The notes under the pieces were generated by a model. It was not told the origin of the DNA and searched no databases. It saw only the letters and a program-made list of their open reading frames with translations. Positions 60,776-64,000 of a stretch of DNA of 64,000 bases are shown here, piece by piece. Within the stretch, counting starts at the first letter, position 1, and each line of letters starts with the position of its first letter. Source of the stretch: Dryocosmus kuriphilus (taxonomy: Eukaryota; Arthropoda; Insecta; Hymenoptera; Cynipidae); NCBI GenBank assembly GCA_038277395.1, contig CM076193.1, positions 147,797,813 through 147,861,812 on the forward strand, written 5' to 3'. The position numbers and the translations under genes are program-made.

Positions 60776-61895
60776 AAATCTCTTGGTTTTGTGATATCCT
60801 TTGAAATCCCTTGTAAAAAATTTCTCTAATACCTTTGAAATTCCCGAAAATTTTGTGTGTTTAAATTGTTTAAAATCCCCTGAAATCCTTATAGATCACT
60901 TACAGAATTTTAATTTCTTCTGGAATCTCTCGAAATCTCTTTAGATCCCTTAAAATCAATAATATCCTTGAAAATCCTATGAAATGCTTGAACTAATGTA
61001 AAATTCCTTTAAAATTTTTGAACTTTGCAATCATCGAAAATCGTTTTTCTTTGAAATCCTTCAAATTTCCTTGTTTGAAATATTTGTAATTTCTTAAAAA
61101 CTTTGAAATCCTCGGAGATCCTATAAAATGCCTTGATCTTGTAAAATCCTTTGAAAACTTGTTTAAAAGTTCATATAAAATCTTTGAAATTCTTTGAATT
61201 TCTTTTCATAAAAAATTTCTTTAAAGTCCCATGGAATCTTTAAACATCCTACAAAATTCTGCAAAGTCCCTTGAAATCCTCATAAATTGCTTGAAATATT
61301 TTAGTATCTTCTGGAATCCTTCAAAATCATTAATATCCTTGAAAATCTTATGCAATCCTTTAAATCTTGTAAAATTCCTTTACAATTTTTGAACTTTAGA
61401 ATCACTGAAAATTTTGTTTCTCCTTAAAAATTTTTTAATATCTTAAAACATTTGAAATCCTCGAAGATTCTATAAAATCTCTTAATGTAGTGAAATATTT
61501 TTTAATCTATTGTAAGAAATTCACCTAAAATCATTTTAAAAATTTTACTCCGTTGAAATCTCAGCAAATTCTCTTACAACCTTTTAAAATCTTATAAAAT
61601 TTTTTTGAAAAATTCTATGAAATCCTTTCAATCTTTTTAAAATTCCTTTAAAATTCTTGAAATCTGGAATCATTTAAAATCTTGTTTCTTTGAAATCTTT
61701 CAAATTTCCTTGAGATTTTTTTAATTTCTTAAAAAATTGGAAATCCGCAGAGATTCTATAAAATCCCTTAATATTGTGAAATCCTTAGAAATTTCTTGTA
61801 AAAATTCCCATAAAGTCTTCGAAATTCTTTCAGATTACCTTAGAGTTTGTGTAACTTGTTAAAATCCGTTAGAATCTTTAAAAGCATTTAAATCT
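60776..61895. repeat. degenerate AAATCCTT minisatellite
   Basis: About 1.1 kb of irregular words such as CCTTGAAATCCT and AAAATCTTGTAAAAT. It splits the TATTCC array. Its complement is seen at 41.13-41.42 kb. Confidence 0.8.
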
Positions 61896-62030
61896 TCTGA
61901 AATTCCCCCATATTCCTGCATATTTCAAGTTTTCCGTGATTTGTATTGAAATATATTCCGATATATTACCAAATATTCTGTAGTATTCCCCAATATTCTT
62001 AAGTATTCTGAAGTACTCTTTCAGAATATA
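61896..62030. repeat. degenerate TATTCC minisatellite, right part
   Basis: Begins with a near copy of 60,712-60,770: CATATTCCTGCATATT and GAAATATATTCCGA are shared. The insertion of the AAATCCTT block is therefore flanked by a direct repeat of about 55 bp. Confidence 0.75.
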
Positions 62031-62588
62031 TTTTTCGTACACCCAAACTGAGAGTATGAAACCCATCAATTTTAACAGCTTGAATTCGTCAACAACAAAA
62101 AAGCGACAGTTCGAAGTTTTGTCAACTTGGAAACGACTTTTCCATCTGGAAAATCTTCTTATCATATGATATTTTCTAAATTGGAAAGCTTTTATAAATT
62201 TAAGAACACATGTTTTCTCAAATATTTTTTGCAATTTTTTTTTATGTGTTATTTATTAGAGAACTATCCTTAATCTTATTGGACAGAATAAAAGTCCCAC
62301 TTTTCTTGCCCTTTTGATTACAGGTCGATTATTAATTCAACCCAGATGAGAAATTAGATTGGATCTAATTATGATAAGTTGGCGACCTCCCTTTCTCTTT
62401 CAACTTTTCTTTGAAAGTTGACATCACCTAATAATAATGAAGGAACGCAATTGAGTAACTGAAAAAATTGTCGTCATATATCCCTGGAAGTAGGCAACCG
62501 ATTTTACTCTTCCTAAGAGATGGTTGCCTGCTTTATAGTACTTTATTCATCTTTCTTTTTTTCACATTCTCATCAGAGAAGGTATTTC
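62031..62588. other. unique sequence, no gene seen
   Basis: AT-rich; short TTGGAAA words resemble those at 52.9 kb. Nothing definite is recognised. Confidence 0.4.
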
Positions 62589-63481
62589 TGCTTAAAATGA
62601 CGGATAGGATCCGATAGAACCAGATAACAAACCGGATAATAGACCCGATAGCCCACTTCGGATTCTTGTCTGGCCCTATCCGGGTCTTATTCGGTTCGAA
62701 ATATCCTTCGCGGGAAAATAGCGGTCTTATCTGGGTTCTATTCGGGATGACGTATAGAAATTATATTTGACTAAGTTAAAAGTGGTATTTAATCCAGTCC
62801 TATCCGGCACTTTGTCGGAACCAAAGTTAAGTGACAAGACCAAAAATGATTTTCTATCTGGTTCTATCCGGCTTTACAGCGGACATGTAAATCATAAAAT
62901 TGAATTATTCGCCCGACGGAATCTTATCTGGCCCTATCCGGAACTTTGTCGGAACTAAAGTTGGGTATAAAGGCCGAAAATGGTTTTCTGTCTGGTCAGT
63001 AGTTCAGAATAATTCCGCCAGGAGCGCAGGGATTCTTGTCTCACAATAGTAGTCGATCGTCGGGGCTATAAGTTAGCCACAATTTTTCACTATTAGTTAG
63101 AATGAAAAGATGTATCTAATACAGCTGTTTGATCGTCATCGATCCCTTTTTGGTGCTTTCACAGTACGAGTATCTGATAGGATAAGGTAATGTGGGTACT
63201 GAAAATATTCCGTATAGAGCCAGATTGTAAACCAGATAGAAAAATTTTAAATACTGACAAACTGCCGGAAAGAACTGGATAAGAAAACGGACACAAATAC
63301 CGTATAAGTTTTCGGATAGAACTAAATAAGAAACCGGAACGGGTTATGCGGGTGCCGAGAATATTCCGTGCAGAGCCAGATAAGAAACCAGATACAAATA
63401 CCGTATAAGTTTCCGGATAGAACACGATAAGATTCCGAATCCTATCCGGCTCTATCGGATCTTATCTGGCATTTTTAGCAG
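62589..63481. mobile_element. TIR-bounded element E with TATCCGG-rich arms
   Basis: The left end CTGCTTAAAATGACGGATAG and the right end, in complement, CCTGCTAAAAATGCCAGATA are inverted. They are followed by GGATCCGATAGAACC and AGATCCGATAGAGCC respectively. The left arm repeats ACTTTGTCGGAAC about 131 bp apart (62,811 and 62,942). The right arm repeats AATATTCCGT with ACCGTATAAGTTT in units of about 155 bp and has GGATAG words in the opposite sense. No coding frame is present. The design is the same as elements A to D but with a different motif. Confidence 0.65.
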
Positions 63482-64000
63482 GGATTAGATTTATGTAAAA
63501 TTTGACTTTCGCGGATTTCATGAAATCTCCACGTTTTGAGACCTCCTGACACCGAAAAAACGGTTTTTTTTTTTTTTACGACGGCGTCTGTCTGTCCGTT
63601 GTCGTCGTCATTGTCGTCGTCGTCGTTGGAGCCTCTTCCCACGATAACTTTCGAAGGACTAATCGGATTGGAGTGCGCTTTGGTACACTTCTTCAGGGTG
63701 TAAGAAGAAAGGACGAGTTCGTTAACCAGCGGTTTCTGACTAACGGTTATGGTTTTATCCATCAAAAACCGTTTTCACAAAGTTAAAAAATGCATTTTCC
63801 GGCTAAACTATGAGAGATAAAAAAAATCTAAGAAAGTATAATTCTTCACCTTAAAAAAATCTATAAATTTTGTCTTAACCATTTTTTGATGAAATAAACG
63901 GTTTTTGTTTTAATCGATAAAACGTTATTAAAAATAAAAAATTTCAAATTTCCCGCCAAACTGTGCAAGATACGGAAAAAGAATAAAAAAACAAATTTGT
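63482..64000 (+). repeat. dispersed repeat, copy 2 (matches 19,625-20,110), cut by window end
   Basis: Collinear with copy 1 from GATTTATGTAAAATTTGAC through AAAACGTTATTAAAAATAAA. It contains a T14 run and a GTCGTC simple-repeat region. A 96-codon minus-strand frame (63,475-63,765) corresponds to the 94-codon frame of copy 1 with small insertions. It begins exactly at the right tip of element E. Confidence 0.7.

Overview
This window is animal nuclear heterochromatin, AT-rich and almost entirely repetitive. An arthropod, most likely an insect, is the best guess. The reasons are an orphan exon of the Yellow / major royal jelly protein family, two mariner fragments, a Penelope-like retroelement, spliced gene structure and long satellite arrays with about 510-bp units. 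Nothing prokaryotic is present (no operons, Shine-Dalgarno sites or CRISPR). The species cannot be named from the sequence.

Layout. 1-2.2 kb: AT-rich sequence with a 26-G run, a tRNA-like gene on the minus strand, a dispersed repeat and a GC-richer unique patch. 2.2-19.6 kb: satellite 1, about 34 monomers of 507-510 bp arranged in 1,017-bp dimers and, in part, about 2,034-bp tetramers; it is homogeneous on the left and progressively diverged on the right. 19.6-21.1 kb: a 1.5-kb island with two dispersed repeats and a broken first exon of a Yellow-family gene. 21.4-35.7 kb: satellite 2, again about 510 bp per unit, with dimeric and 2,534-bp higher-order units, interrupted by a 3'-truncated mariner at 26 kb. 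35.7-39.2 kb: short unique sequence and an old 15-bp minisatellite split by a 1.8-kb foldback-type element. 40.1-47.7 kb: a nest of insertions bounded by the same foldback termini. Inside lie a second TIR-bounded element, a mariner 3' end, a complete Penelope-like element with a full-length RT frame but a broken GIY-YIG endonuclease, and a LINE ORF1-like relic. 48.8-51.4 kb: a TIR-bounded element carrying a multi-exon gene of unknown function. 51.4-51.7 kb: a palindrome with a tRNA-like gene. 54.3-60.3 kb: a 6-kb inverted-repeat element with hAT-like tips, filled with a G-quadruplex-prone 15-bp minisatellite. 60.3-62.0 kb: two interleaved degenerate minisatellites. 62.6-63.5 kb: another TIR-bounded element. 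63.5-64 kb: a second copy of the dispersed repeat seen at 19.6 kb.

No intact ordinary host gene is visible. Only three open frames are convincing: the Penelope RT (682 codons), the spliced gene in the 48.8-51.4 kb element, and the mariner transposase fragment. The long apparent ORFs at 54.4-60.1 kb are an arithmetic by-product of a 15-bp repeat. The most notable feature is five different elements within 27 kb, each bounded by long inverted ends built from its own short repeated motif. One carries an intron-containing gene and none carries a recognisable transposase of its own.
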